Assembly (NCBI GenBank): GCA_037147155.1
Contig: JBAWVR010000003.1
Location: 1 to 36,557, forward strand
Direction: 5' to 3'
Length of the DNA stretch: 36,557 bases
Source of the DNA: JBAWVR01 sp037147155
GTDB taxonomy: Bacteria > Patescibacteriota > Minisyncoccia > Phycocordibacterales > GWA1-40-21
Positions 1 through 7,944 of this stretch are shown piece after piece. The notes under the pieces were generated by a model, which was not told the DNA's origin, searched no databases, and saw only the letters and a list, made by a program, of their open reading frames with translations. Numbering within the stretch: position 1 is the stretch's first letter; each line of letters begins with the position of its first letter. The position numbers and the translations under genes were made by a program.

Positions 1-51
1 GTGGTCTTTTTTACTTAATAAGACGTAAACGTATTGCATAATGCATTGGCA

Positions 52-66
52 AAAATTTTCTCGGGT
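52..66 (-). repeat. Partial family C element at the window edge
   Basis: Read on the minus strand, ACCCGAGAAAATTTT starts directly after the TAA of the PilX-like gene. It is identical to the first 15 bases of the family C element before rpsG (15584-15673). After that the sequence differs, but it still holds two tiny palindromes (around 25-45, GCAT-T-ATGC and ACGT-TT-ACGT). It probably begins the leader of a gene lying beyond the left edge. The identity of 15 bases is seen; membership of the same element family is inferred. Confidence 0.45.
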
Positions 67-1881
67 TTATTCAGCCTCCCCCCAACTATCCACCGTCCAA
101 CCACCAGTCGGACCAGACTTAAATTGCATATTGGCAATACCCGTTTCGTAATTAACGTTACCACCACCATCAATATACACGGAGTCACCATAAACCGATT
201 TACAACCTGAACCACCATTAATGTGAACCATACCATTTGGCGCCGCTAGCACAACCGCCCCAGCTCCACCAGAAAGCATTAGAGCTGACGACTGAGAATC
301 AGAATTACAGACAAAATCCAGCGGACATTTTGAAGTTGTTACAATAACAGGATAACTCCCAGCAGTACCAGAACCAGAAAACGCTCCGCCTCCTGCCACT
401 GACACATATCCATCAGCAATAATAACCCCACTCGCTGACCCATACGAAGATGACAGAACAATTTTTCCTCCTCCGGAAACAACTACAACACCTTTGACCC
501 ACACGGTACCAGTCAGAGTTAGTGTTCCACCACCTCCCAAGTTCAAGTTACCGGTAATAACTTTTGGTCCCAATGTACCACCAGTAGAATTATAGGTTTT
601 TGTTCCAACAAAAGTTCCGCCAGCCTCAGCCTCAGCGTGCCAGGCATCTATATTGGCCTCTGATATTGGTACACCTACCGAGGGTGGAGGTAACCCCATA
701 CCAGAACTACCGGCATCACAGGTTTTACTACCCGAAATATTTGTAGCAGTAGCACAATAAAGTTTTCCGGTGGCACTAATATGTTTTATATTTGAAGCCC
801 AAGCGATGTCAGTGGCTTTACTACCAACATTTAAATAATCTCCTTCATAACCATTGATTTCTGAGGCAGTACTACCGAGATAGACAGTAAAATATCCATC
901 GAGACCAGCCGGCGTCGTAGCACTCCAAGCTGAGGTGCTTATGTTTCCAATTTTAGCCTGACCGTTAGCATAAGCTGAATTGGCCCCAACAACATAATAA
1001 TTTGATGAAGCACTATTTGTTGTTCCTTGGATAATCAACCAGTAGGTCTGCCCGGCTGTCAGAGTTACTATTGGGCTAAAAGTTAAATCTACCCAGCCAT
1101 AATTAGTAGTGACCAAGGTTGAGGCTAGAGTTGCAGAAGAAAAGCCAACTGTATCCGGTGCTCCTGCATCATCCAATCTTAATGTGGCAGTGAAACTTCC
1201 CGGTGCCCCTACTTTCTTAACATAAATCGAGATTTTGGAAATTGATGAAGTTGTGGCTACAGTAAAACTTTGAGCAAAATCACGCAAAGTTTTTGATGTA
1301 TTAAAAGAAATACTATTTGGTGGTGTGGTGGGAGTTTCATTGGTAGTATCTTTGATCAACCCTCCAGAACTAGCCGCTACGGCCGAACCATAGATATGAA
1401 TACCTGATCCTCCTTTAATAGAACCGTTCGAGTAAACATTTCCATTGATAGCTGACCCACCTGTAATAGTTAATCCTCCATTACCAATCTGGACGCCGTA
1501 ACTAAAATCTGCCCCCTCCCCTTGTTTAATAATGGTTTTAATTTTTTTATAAAAGTTAGAGACCAGTCCTTCGGCCGTTATAGTCCTGGTCGAGCCACTA
1601 TCTACTGAGGTAGTAGTGGCGTAAGAACCGTCAACTGACAAAACTTCTGTATCAGAATATGGTTGACTTTTTTTCATGCGGTATAATACATCTTCTACTC
1701 CAGACTCTGAAGCATAAAAACTGTTTTTGGAAAACAGCATATTAGAGGTATTGCGAAAATCTTTGGTAACAACATAAGACAAACCAGTGACCACAATTAG
1801 TCCAACAATCAAAAAAAACAGAACGGCCAAAATTACAATAGCCCCTTTTCTCTGATTGTTTTTTGTATTATTTAACATCAT
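67..1881 (-). CDS. Large PilX-like minor pilin with lectin-like and glycine-rich domains
   Basis: A 604-residue protein, last in the pseudopilin operon. Residues 1-40 have a short basic start (NNQRKG), a single hydrophobic helix (about 13-37) and then FYASESGVEDVLYR, the pattern of PilX/PulK-type minor pilins, which lack a classic GFTLIE motif. About residues 190-335 form a Thr/Ser-rich beta domain (LTAGQTYWLIIQG) resembling carbohydrate-binding-like anchor domains. About 425-530 is a glycine-rich stretch (GGGTLTLTG, GGAFSGSG) suggesting a beta-helix. AGAGGT, 12 nt before the tandem ATGs, is a plausible ribosome site and overlaps the last codons of the upstream gene; 5 nt separate the two genes. 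At 604 residues it is far longer than ordinary PilX (about 200), so it may be a pilus-tip adhesin. That role is inferred. Confidence 0.75.
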   Translation of the reverse strand: MMLNNTKNNQRKGAIVILAVLFFLIVGLIVVTGLSYVVTKDFRNTSNMLFSKNSFYASESGVEDVLYRMKKSQPYSDTEVLSVDGSYATTTSVDSGSTRTITAEGLVSNFYKKIKTIIKQGEGADFSYGVQIGNGGLTITGGSAINGNVYSNGSIKGGSGIHIYGSAVAASSGGLIKDTTNETPTTPPNSISFNTSKTLRDFAQSFTVATTSSISKISIYVKKVGAPGSFTATLRLDDAGAPDTVGFSSATLASTLVTTNYGWVDLTFSPIVTLTAGQTYWLIIQGTTNSASSNYYVVGANSAYANGQAKIGNISTSAWSATTPAGLDGYFTVYLGSTASEINGYEGDYLNVGSKATDIAWASNIKHISATGKLYCATATNISGSKTCDAGSSGMGLPPPSVGVPISEANIDAWHAEAEAGGTFVGTKTYNSTGGTLGPKVITGNLNLGGGGTLTLTGTVWVKGVVVVSGGGKIVLSSSYGSASGVIIADGYVSVAGGGAFSGSGTAGSYPVIVTTSKCPLDFVCNSDSQSSALMLSGGAGAVVLAAPNGMVHINGGSGCKSVYGDSVYIDGGGNVNYETGIANMQFKSGPTGGWTVDSWGEAE

Positions 1882-1886
1882 ATTTT

Positions 1887-2414
1887 TTATAAACCTCTAA
1901 TTACTGCGGTCGTACCAAAATCTCCGGTCTTAGTACCAGAAGTCAAAGACATTTTCACAGTCACAGCATTAGTAGAAGTACCAACCGGTCGATATATTTC
2001 AAAACTATTTACTGCCACACCAGGCAAAGTGAGTGCCCCCTGATCAACACCATCTTTCTTCAACTTTAACACTGAACTGTCGAGGTAGAAATCATAGTTG
2101 GTATTTGAACCGTCAGTGTTTTTTGAGTCCAAATACAAACGGCTGGAGGAAGTTCCAAACACACTATTAGCAATATTGATACTGGAAGCCTGACGGGTTT
2201 CAAAAGAAATACGATTGAGAACTGAGACAGCTGAGTTGGTCAGATTTTTTCTCTGAGCCAATTCTTGGTATGATTTGGATAAATAAACTAGAGAGCTAGT
2301 GATGGCCATAACCAAAACAATAAAGATAGCGAGATAGACTAGCATTTCAATCAGAGTGAACCCCGCAGTAGACTTCTGCCTTTGGTCGGTATTGATGTTG
2401 ATTTGGTTAACCAT
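1887..2414 (-). CDS. Type IV prepilin-like protein (PilW/GspJ-like)
   Basis: About 175 residues starting MVNQIN. An 18-residue leader precedes a prepilin cleavage motif (AGFTLIEML) and a long hydrophobic helix (VYLAIFIVLVMAITSSLVYL), so the protein should be cut by the prepilin peptidase before E+5 and inserted in the membrane. The C-terminal part (LNRISFETRQASS) resembles minor pseudopilins of the PilW/GspJ group. An open frame extends 40 codons further upstream to 2534, but that would give an implausible 58-residue leader and overlap the previous gene. The ATG at 2414 has GGAAAAAAG just before it. The first 15 codons lie inside the 117-bp repeat 2371-2487. Confidence 0.8.
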   Translation of the reverse strand: MVNQININTDQRQKSTAGFTLIEMLVYLAIFIVLVMAITSSLVYLSKSYQELAQRKNLTNSAVSVLNRISFETRQASSINIANSVFGTSSSRLYLDSKNTDGSNTNYDFYLDSSVLKLKKDGVDQGALTLPGVAVNSFEIYRPVGTSTNAVTVKMSLTSGTKTGDFGTTAVIRGL

Positions 2415-2487
2415 TACTTTTTTCCAATTATTTGCCTTTAATTTTACCACAAATAACACCCGACCTATTAGACAGAAGGCAGAAGTC
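2371..2487 (-). repeat. 117-bp repeat with 12-bp terminal inverted repeats, copy 1
   Basis: The ends GACTTCTGCCTT (2371-2382) and AAGGCAGAAGTC (2476-2487) are perfect inverted repeats, with a second inner pair GGTCGG/CCGACC. A copy of the same length lies at 3475-3591, differing at roughly ten positions. Similarity also runs a few bases beyond both ends (CACTAGCTGGGCA on one side, part of the prepilin motif on the other), so this may be an old gene-end duplication rather than a clean insertion. It supplies the ribosome-binding region, the start codon and the leader peptide of the prepilin gene. Confidence 0.7.
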
Positions 2488-2523
2488 ACTAGCTGGGCAG
2501 GCCCAGTAGTGAGCTTTTGGTTT

Positions 2524-3012
2524 TTAGTTATCATAAATATTACTTAAATAAGTGGAGATGCTTTTGGAAGTGGTAACACCTTGTTCCGACCAGGACACCA
2601 TGACTTTTATTTTTTTAATATTTGAATCAACTGCGCCTCCTGCGGCAATAATATCACCAGTCGAACCATCGCGCTTAACATCATAAAAATTAACCGTTCT
2701 AGTAAAACCATCGTCAATCACTGGACTGGTCACAAAAGACCAAACTCGAGAAGTAGTAGCAAAGGATAAATAGTAGGTTGTAGAAGTACTCTTGGTTAAA
2801 ATATTAGTATTCCAGCTAGAATCGCGATTAAAGCGTACCACCTCCAAACCCTCCTCGGTCATAAATGACGCTTTGGCCAAATTGGCAGTTCTCGTCTCCA
2901 TAGTTATAAAAAAACCGTAAGCATTCATAATGGCCACAAAAGCCACAGCGATAATAGCGGCACCAATCAGCACCTCCACCAAGCTCACACCTTTTTTAAA
3001 ATAACTAATCAT
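2524..3012 (-). CDS. Type IV prepilin-like protein (PilV/GspI-like)
   Basis: 162 residues. The short leader MISYFKKG precedes the cleavage motif KGVSLVEVLIG and a hydrophobic helix (AAIIAVAFVAIMNAYGFF). The following METRTANLAKASFMTEEGLEVVRFNRD is the usual PilV/GspI pattern, in which minor pilins carry a conserved TEEGLE-like helix. The ATG lies 5 nt after the stop of the upstream prepilin gene, without a clear SD, so translation is probably coupled. Unlike its two neighbours this gene does not carry the 117-bp repeat at its 5' end. Confidence 0.8.
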   Translation of the reverse strand: MISYFKKGVSLVEVLIGAAIIAVAFVAIMNAYGFFITMETRTANLAKASFMTEEGLEVVRFNRDSSWNTNILTKSTSTTYYLSFATTSRVWSFVTSPVIDDGFTRTVNFYDVKRDGSTGDIIAAGGAVDSNIKKIKVMVSWSEQGVTTSKSISTYLSNIYDN

Positions 3013-3017
3013 TTTTA

Positions 3018-3518
3018 TTAACGAGATATCAAACCGGTCCCTTTTATTTCAATCGTTTTATATTTTGTGGCATCACCAATCATACTAACTCGAAAGGTAC
3101 CATAATTATCTGTCGCGCCGGTCAGTTTTTTGAAAATCACTGTATCAGCACTACCTGCAAAGGAAAAATTTGTTAGAGCAAAATCTGATGAATCAGAAAG
3201 TAATAGTGTCTTATTGCTAGCACTGCCTTCAACGTAAGTTGGCGCCGGAAAAACCACTATTTTATTACTAAAAAACTTGACCCCGTAATTCAGTCCAGCT
3301 AAAGTTGTTGCTGAATTTGCCTTGACTTCCTCCAGGGTGATAGCAATCATGGAGGCCTCTTTTTCTAAACCTTTGGTTTTTTGTCCACCAAGAAAATAAT
3401 AACCAGCTAATGTTGATAAAACACCGATTATACAAATTACCACAAGCAACTCGACCAACGTGAACCCAGCAGTAGACTTCTGCCTTTGGTCGGTATTGAT
3501 GTTGATTTGGTTGACCAT
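3018..3518 (-). CDS. Type IV prepilin-like protein (GspH/FimT-like)
   Basis: About 166 residues from MVNQIN. The 18-residue leader is identical at protein level to that of the prepilin at 1887-2414. The cleavage motif AGFTLVELLVVICIIGVL and the region after it (KTKGLEKEASMIAITLEEVKANS) match GspH/FimT pseudopilins. The open frame continues upstream to an ATG at 3626, 8 nt after the pilC stop, but the 3518 ATG gives a normal leader length and is preceded by GGGAAAAAG. Positions 3475-3591 are the second copy of the 117-bp repeat, so leader and start region are shared with a paralog while the mature proteins differ. Confidence 0.8.
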   Translation of the reverse strand: MVNQININTDQRQKSTAGFTLVELLVVICIIGVLSTLAGYYFLGGQKTKGLEKEASMIAITLEEVKANSATTLAGLNYGVKFFSNKIVVFPAPTYVEGSASNKTLLLSDSSDFALTNFSFAGSADTVIFKKLTGATDNYGTFRVSMIGDATKYKTIEIKGTGLISR

Positions 3519-3591
3519 TACTTTTTCCCAGTTATTTGCCTTTAGTTTTGCCACAGCAAATATCCGACCTATTAGATAGAAGGCAGAAGTC
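3475..3591 (-). repeat. 117-bp repeat with 12-bp terminal inverted repeats, copy 2
   Basis: Same length and same perfect 12-bp ends as 2371-2487 (GACTTCTGCCTT at 3475-3486, AAGGCAGAAGTC at 3580-3591). It spans the intergenic space after pilC and the first 15 codons of the GspH-like gene. Confidence 0.7.
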
Positions 3592-3633
3592 ACTAGCTGG
3601 GCAAATCCATAATTAATATTTTTCATATTTAAA

Positions 3634-4866
3634 TTATACCGTATCCATTAAAGAATAAATCGGCAAAATCATGGAAACTGCAAAGAAACCTACAGCTATA
3701 CCAATAAACACCATAAGCACAGGTTCGATGATTGTCGACATGTCTTTGGTTTTTTGTTCTACTTCGGATTCATAATAAGCAGCCACACCCATGAGCATCT
3801 CAGGCATTTTACCAGTCTCCTCACCCACACTCATCATCTCCCCCACAAAAACTGGATAGAGATTTTCGTATTTTGTAAAAATTGACGACACGGTGATACC
3901 CTTACCAACATTTTCATAAGCTTCAGCAATAACCGCTCGATAGTAACTATTCTGTACCACTTCACCAGTAATCTGGATAGCTTCGGCGATCGGTACACCA
4001 GAAGTAATAAGCGAGGACAGAGTGCGGGCTGTGCGGGCCGAGTTGGTTTCTTTGACCAATTCTCCAATAACCGGCAAACGCAAGATGGTAAATTCAAACC
4101 AACGTTGACCGCGTGGGGTTTTATAAAAATAATATAAAGAACCGCCAACAAGTAAAAACAAAAATAAAACCAAAAGAAAATTATGTTGAAAGGCATTGCT
4201 TGCAAAAATAATCAACTTGGTGCTCATTGGTAACTCGACTTTCATTTCTGTAAAAGTTCCAGTGATACTTGGAACAACAAACACAAGCATTAGCACTGCC
4301 ACAATACCAATCACACACAAAATAATTCCAGGATAAATCATGGCGCCTTTGATTTTCTTTTGCAGACGGTTAGTGTTGTCCATTTGTAAGGCCACAATTC
4401 TAAGAGATTCCGACAAGCCACCAGACTCTTCACCGGCCTTGGTCATAGATACAAATAAATTGGAAAAAACCTCAGGATATAATTTCATCGCAGTACTCAA
4501 ACTTTTACCCTGACTAATTTCAGAGTTCAAACTGGCAATAATTTCTTTAAACTTTTTATTATGGATTTGCTTCTCCAATACCATAAGAGCTCGAGACAAG
4601 GATAAACCAGCGCTAATCATAGCTCCCAAATTGCGAGCAAACATAATTTTATCCTGAGCAGAAACATGACCAATGAGACCAGCAAACCAAGCATTGGCTT
4701 TTTTTACCAAACTATCACTCTCTTCATGTTCTTTTTCCTCAATAAAAATAACCGTATCTCCACGGGTTTTAATTTCTTTAAATAGAGCTGGGCGGTCGAG
4801 CACATCCAAATCACCTTCATAAGAAGTGCCATCAGTTTTCATCGCCTTAAAATGAAACAAAGCCAT
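3634..4866 (-). CDS. pilC: Type IV pilus inner-membrane platform protein PilC/GspF
   Basis: About 410 residues, the normal family length, from MALFHFKAMKTDGTSYEG. This platform protein couples the PilB motor to pilin polymerisation in the inner membrane. There are two T2SSF domains: about 105-230 (FARNLGAMISAGLSLSRAL, then TKAGEESGGLSESL and the membrane helix IILCVIGIVAVLMLVFVVP), and about 290-405 (TARTLSSLITSGVPIAEAI, MMSVGEETGKMPEML and a final hydrophobic helix). The frame is open for 36 more codons upstream, but these have no family similarity and would run into the divergent promoter. TATAGA ends 6 nt before the chosen ATG. It heads the pseudopilin operon; its ATPase partner PilB is at 26391-28142. 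Confidence 0.92.
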   Translation of the reverse strand: MALFHFKAMKTDGTSYEGDLDVLDRPALFKEIKTRGDTVIFIEEKEHEESDSLVKKANAWFAGLIGHVSAQDKIMFARNLGAMISAGLSLSRALMVLEKQIHNKKFKEIIASLNSEISQGKSLSTAMKLYPEVFSNLFVSMTKAGEESGGLSESLRIVALQMDNTNRLQKKIKGAMIYPGIILCVIGIVAVLMLVFVVPSITGTFTEMKVELPMSTKLIIFASNAFQHNFLLVLFLFLLVGGSLYYFYKTPRGQRWFEFTILRLPVIGELVKETNSARTARTLSSLITSGVPIAEAIQITGEVVQNSYYRAVIAEAYENVGKGITVSSIFTKYENLYPVFVGEMMSVGEETGKMPEMLMGVAAYYESEVEQKTKDMSTIIEPVLMVFIGIAVGFFAVSMILPIYSLMDTV

Positions 4867-4953
4867 AACTAGTCTATATTTTAACACAAAATTTTCCACA
4901 AAACCAAAGAATTTGGAGAATGAACAAGCTTTTGCTATGATTTGTTTATAATT
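4867..4953. promoter_or_regulatory. Divergent promoter region between pilC and the lysozyme-like gene
   Basis: 87 bp separate the two start codons. On the minus strand TATAGA (4873-4878) ends 6 nt before the pilC ATG. On the plus strand an extended -10 (TGC-TATGAT, 4936-4941) lies 12 nt before the ATG at 4954, and TATAAT occurs at 4947-4952. Both transcripts should have leaders of only a few bases. The motifs are visible; their use is inferred. Confidence 0.5.
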
Positions 4954-6012
4954 ATGAGAAAAATCTTTCAACATTCATTTAGACTCGCTGTTATTATCTT
5001 TGCTATTCTCGGACTAGGCTTCGTCTCAGTCTATTTTGCTGTTAAATACGGCCTAACCAATACCAAAGGTATTATTGATCAACAAAATGAGGCTTTTTGG
5101 CAAAGTGCCGAAAGTGACACTGTAGTCAACAAAAAACTTTTGACCGAAGAAAAACTGTGCAAGTTAAATGTTATAAAGAAAAAGTTTCCAATGGAGGCAA
5201 AGAGATTGGCTAAAATGTTATTGGGAAACCTAGGTGAAACAGCTGACAAAGCGATTAGTAATTCTCTTTTGGTGATTGAACCAAATAATAATACTTGCGC
5301 AAGTAAAAACAACTTGGCCAATGCTTCAGCTTTCAATGATATTGCCAATTACATTGAGAAGACTAGTCCTTATGCTTGGGTTAACAGCCAAGAATGGGAA
5401 ACTTTTAGAGACGCAGTTAGCCGCGATCAGGATGTATTAAAGCAAGTAGAAAAAGAGACCGGAATTAAGTCACGTTTATTGGTAGCTGAGCTCATGGCTG
5501 AGCAACTACGTTTATTCTATTCCGAGCGAGACTTATTCGAAAGAGTTTTTGCTCCAATTAAAATTCTCGGTAGTCAAACTCAATTTTCTTGGGGTATTAT
5601 GGGATTAAAGCCTGACACGGCCATTGCAATTGAGAGGAATTTGAAAGATGCCACTTCCCCATTTTACCTTGGCACTCAACACCAAAACACTTTGAACTTC
5701 AAAACTTCTGATATTGATCAGGAAAGATTCGAAAGAATCACGGATGAACACAATCATTATTATGCTTATTTATATTCCGCAATTTACAATCTTCAAATTA
5801 TTAATCAGTGGAAAAAAAGTAATGTCGATATTTCCAATCGCCCAGAGATTCTTGCCACCTTATACAATATTGGTTTTGCCAACTCTACACCAAAAGCTGA
5901 CCCACAGATTGGCGGAGCGGAACTAGACATTGCGGGACAGACTTATAGTTTTGGTCGCTTAGCCAATGAATTCTACTATTCTGACGAGCTGACTGATTTG
6001 TTTCCGTATTAA
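4954..6012 (+). CDS. Membrane-anchored lysozyme-like protein
   Basis: 352 residues. An N-terminal signal anchor (LAVIIFAILGLGFVSVYFAV, about 11-30) places the rest outside the membrane. The middle part (KETGIKSRLLVAELMAEQLR, then QFSWGIMGLKPDTA) and the C-terminal part (PEILATLYNIGFANSTP, YSFGRLANEFY) resemble lytic-transglycosylase/lysozyme-like folds, where a Glu in the first helix is catalytic and an ATLYNIG segment follows. E in AELMAEQ is the candidate catalytic residue. I cannot name the exact family; a role in local peptidoglycan opening for the neighbouring pilus system is possible. An in-frame TTG at 4942 was rejected because it lies inside the -10 region. Confidence 0.6.
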   Translation: MRKIFQHSFRLAVIIFAILGLGFVSVYFAVKYGLTNTKGIIDQQNEAFWQSAESDTVVNKKLLTEEKLCKLNVIKKKFPMEAKRLAKMLLGNLGETADKAISNSLLVIEPNNNTCASKNNLANASAFNDIANYIEKTSPYAWVNSQEWETFRDAVSRDQDVLKQVEKETGIKSRLLVAELMAEQLRLFYSERDLFERVFAPIKILGSQTQFSWGIMGLKPDTAIAIERNLKDATSPFYLGTQHQNTLNFKTSDIDQERFERITDEHNHYYAYLYSAIYNLQIINQWKKSNVDISNRPEILATLYNIGFANSTPKADPQIGGAELDIAGQTYSFGRLANEFYYSDELTDLFPY

Positions 6013-6031
6013 AAAATTATCAAAACGAAAA

Positions 6032-6051
6032 ACCGACCAGTCATGGTCGGT
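6032..6051. terminator. Bidirectional terminator
   Basis: The stem ACCGACCA/TGGTCGGT has a GTCA loop, with T-runs on both strands (TTTTTTGTTTT downstream, AAAA upstream). It sits between convergent genes ending at 6012 and 6064 and can serve both. Confidence 0.9.
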
Positions 6052-6063
6052 TTTTTGTTTTAC

Positions 6064-7839
6064 TTAATCCTGAATTTTTAGATTATTTACCAACCCGTCC
6101 AAATCTCTTGTTTTTAACACTCCGCCAAAATTCTCATTATCCGTAGCACCAACTTTCCTCAAAATCAGTGTTTTATTGTCTGGCAATGGAAAAGCATAAA
6201 TTGTAATCTGCTTATCTGCAGAATCATCGCCCACTCTCATACAATCATAACCCTGATATTTTATAAAACCATCACCATAACCAATAATATTGGCATTAGT
6301 AACATAAGTCTCGAAATCTAAGTCGCTAACCACCACATTTAATCCACCTTCCTCAAAAACTGAGCAAGATTTATCTGCACCTATGGTTTTTCCGGCGCAG
6401 GTTTCATTCTTATTTACCCGGTCAGCCCAAACTTTTGGAACAATGTCGACCGAAGCCAGAGTAACAACTTCTGGCTGAATATCTTTATTATTTTCGCTTA
6501 CCCCATTAATCACAACAAAATCTTTTGGGTAATCGAAAGAAAAACCAAAACGATCACTACCATATGTTCCCTCTGGTATTGAATTAGCAGCTGATTTTTG
6601 TGAGATAACATTTGAGCTATTTTTTAATGATTCGTATATCAACTTTGTCGCATTAATAAGGACTGGTTCGGTACTTTTAGTGTACGTGACCATATCGCTC
6701 TTTCCTCCCCCGTAACAGGCTGTGGCACCGCTAACGTCCGTGCAGGCAGAAATCATTTTACCTCCTATGGAAATAAAATCCTTTGATGTTATAGGGACCT
6801 CATTGGCATAAATTGCGATACCAGAAACATAAGACGGTCCAGTTGCACCCAGGGTGTCCTTAACTTGTCTGACTATCCAATTTTGGGGATGTTTAAAAGA
6901 TATCATCAACTGTGAATCAGTATATGTTGTCCAGTCAGCAGTCTGGTTAGTTATGGCGGCTGCGGGTTTTTTGATAAAAGAATCAATAATCTTTTCTCCA
7001 ATCTTAAACTCTTCCGTCGCATTTTTTACACTATTGGGTACCTCTATATTCCACCAAGACTGGGCTGGTTTTTCAGAACTACCAAAATCAGCATGGTGTG
7101 TTATAGCAACACCACCAGGAGAATTTAAGCCATCACTAGACGACCAAAACATGATTCTGTAGCTAACATTAGTCCCCTTAAAACCTTCTAGATCGTTACG
7201 GGCAGGACTTTCAATTGTCACTGAAGGATATCTTTCTGTAATAATTGTTTTACTACTATCAACCACTTTCCATTCAGCTGGATACTTGAATTCGAAGCCG
7301 TATTCATCATTTACATATGCTTTCCAACCATCTGATAATTTTTTTGAACTAAATTTTAGAGAATCTATAATCTCTTGTTCAATTTTTTTATACTCGGCAC
7401 TTGATGCCGCTAAAGTTACTTTTATCGATTGATCTTTATAACAAATATCTTTGTATTCAAGTAGACCATATCCGACTGTCCAATCGGAATCAATACAATT
7501 TATATCTTTATTTACCGCCACACTATCTCTTGGATCACCCGTATCCGGTCTAGGTTTTTGTTTTGTATCAACAATTCTGATTTTGTTGTTATCTAAATTT
7601 TCTACCATCCAATCTGCAGGGTGTTTGATAACTAGACCATAATTTGTGTTCTCAACTGATAACCATCCAGGATATTTTTCTTCAGTAAGTTGCTGACCAT
7701 TTGCTGAAATTTTGGCTCTTTCTATTTGTTTTGTTTTTAAATACAACCCGCCCCAAACGATTAGAGCAATGGCACAAATAATTAATAAAATTGCTATTGT
7801 TAATTTTGAACCTTTATTTGTCTGTGTGTTTTCTTCCAT
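6064..7839 (-). CDS. Membrane-anchored protein with four PsbP-like modules
   Basis: 591 residues. It has a short cytoplasmic start (MEENTQTNKG), a transmembrane helix (about 14-35) and a long outside part with four related modules at about 57-165, 170-290, 301-415 and 425-591. Each begins with a Tyr/Phe-rich strand and a YP.xW-type motif: YGLVIKHPADW, YGFEFKYPAEW, LMISFKHPQNW, FGFSFDYPKDF. This is the repeated core of PsbP-like domains often found as lipoproteins or anchored modules; the ligand is unknown. Four Cys in module 4 (ETCAGKTIGADKSC and two others) may form disulfides. The start was chosen at the ATG 6 nt after TATAAT, not the upstream in-frame codon at 7878, which lies inside the promoter hairpin. 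Confidence 0.7.
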   Translation of the reverse strand: MEENTQTNKGSKLTIAILLIICAIALIVWGGLYLKTKQIERAKISANGQQLTEEKYPGWLSVENTNYGLVIKHPADWMVENLDNNKIRIVDTKQKPRPDTGDPRDSVAVNKDINCIDSDWTVGYGLLEYKDICYKDQSIKVTLAASSAEYKKIEQEIIDSLKFSSKKLSDGWKAYVNDEYGFEFKYPAEWKVVDSSKTIITERYPSVTIESPARNDLEGFKGTNVSYRIMFWSSSDGLNSPGGVAITHHADFGSSEKPAQSWWNIEVPNSVKNATEEFKIGEKIIDSFIKKPAAAITNQTADWTTYTDSQLMISFKHPQNWIVRQVKDTLGATGPSYVSGIAIYANEVPITSKDFISIGGKMISACTDVSGATACYGGGKSDMVTYTKSTEPVLINATKLIYESLKNSSNVISQKSAANSIPEGTYGSDRFGFSFDYPKDFVVINGVSENNKDIQPEVVTLASVDIVPKVWADRVNKNETCAGKTIGADKSCSVFEEGGLNVVVSDLDFETYVTNANIIGYGDGFIKYQGYDCMRVGDDSADKQITIYAFPLPDNKTLILRKVGATDNENFGGVLKTRDLDGLVNNLKIQD

Positions 7840-7845
7840 GTAAAA

Positions 7846-7885
7846 ATTATACCACGAAAAATGAAATACTAATTTCATCTCGTGG
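7846..7885 (-). repeat. Family B hairpin fused to a -10 box
   Basis: On the minus strand CCACGA-G-ATGAAAT, a 4-nt loop, then ATTTCAT-TTT-TCGTGG is followed directly by TATAAT (7846-7851), six bases and the ATG. The hairpin and -10 match the copy at 14514-14553 almost base for base, including the flanking TTG before CCACGA, apart from the loop. The predicted transcript starts at about the A of ATG, so it should be leaderless. Confidence 0.7.
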
Positions 7886-7892
7886 CAAGAAA

Positions 7893-7930
7893 AAACAGCC
7901 CGTGGTTCGCTTTGCGACCACGGGCTGTTT
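7893..7930 (-). terminator. Terminator of the first helical-repeat gene
   Basis: Perfect arms AAACAGCCCGTGG and CCACGGGCTGTTT enclose a loop that can pair further (TTCGC/GCGA). On the minus strand the stem is followed by a T-run. It lies 15 nt after the stop at 7945. Confidence 0.9.
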
Positions 7931-7944
7931 GATTGAACATAGAA

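Noticed and set aside
1887..2534. Longer prepilin starts at 2534 and 3626
   Set aside because: They would give prepilin leaders of about 55 residues, and the extensions are simply translations of the 117-bp repeat and its flank; MVNQIN starts give normal 18-residue leaders.
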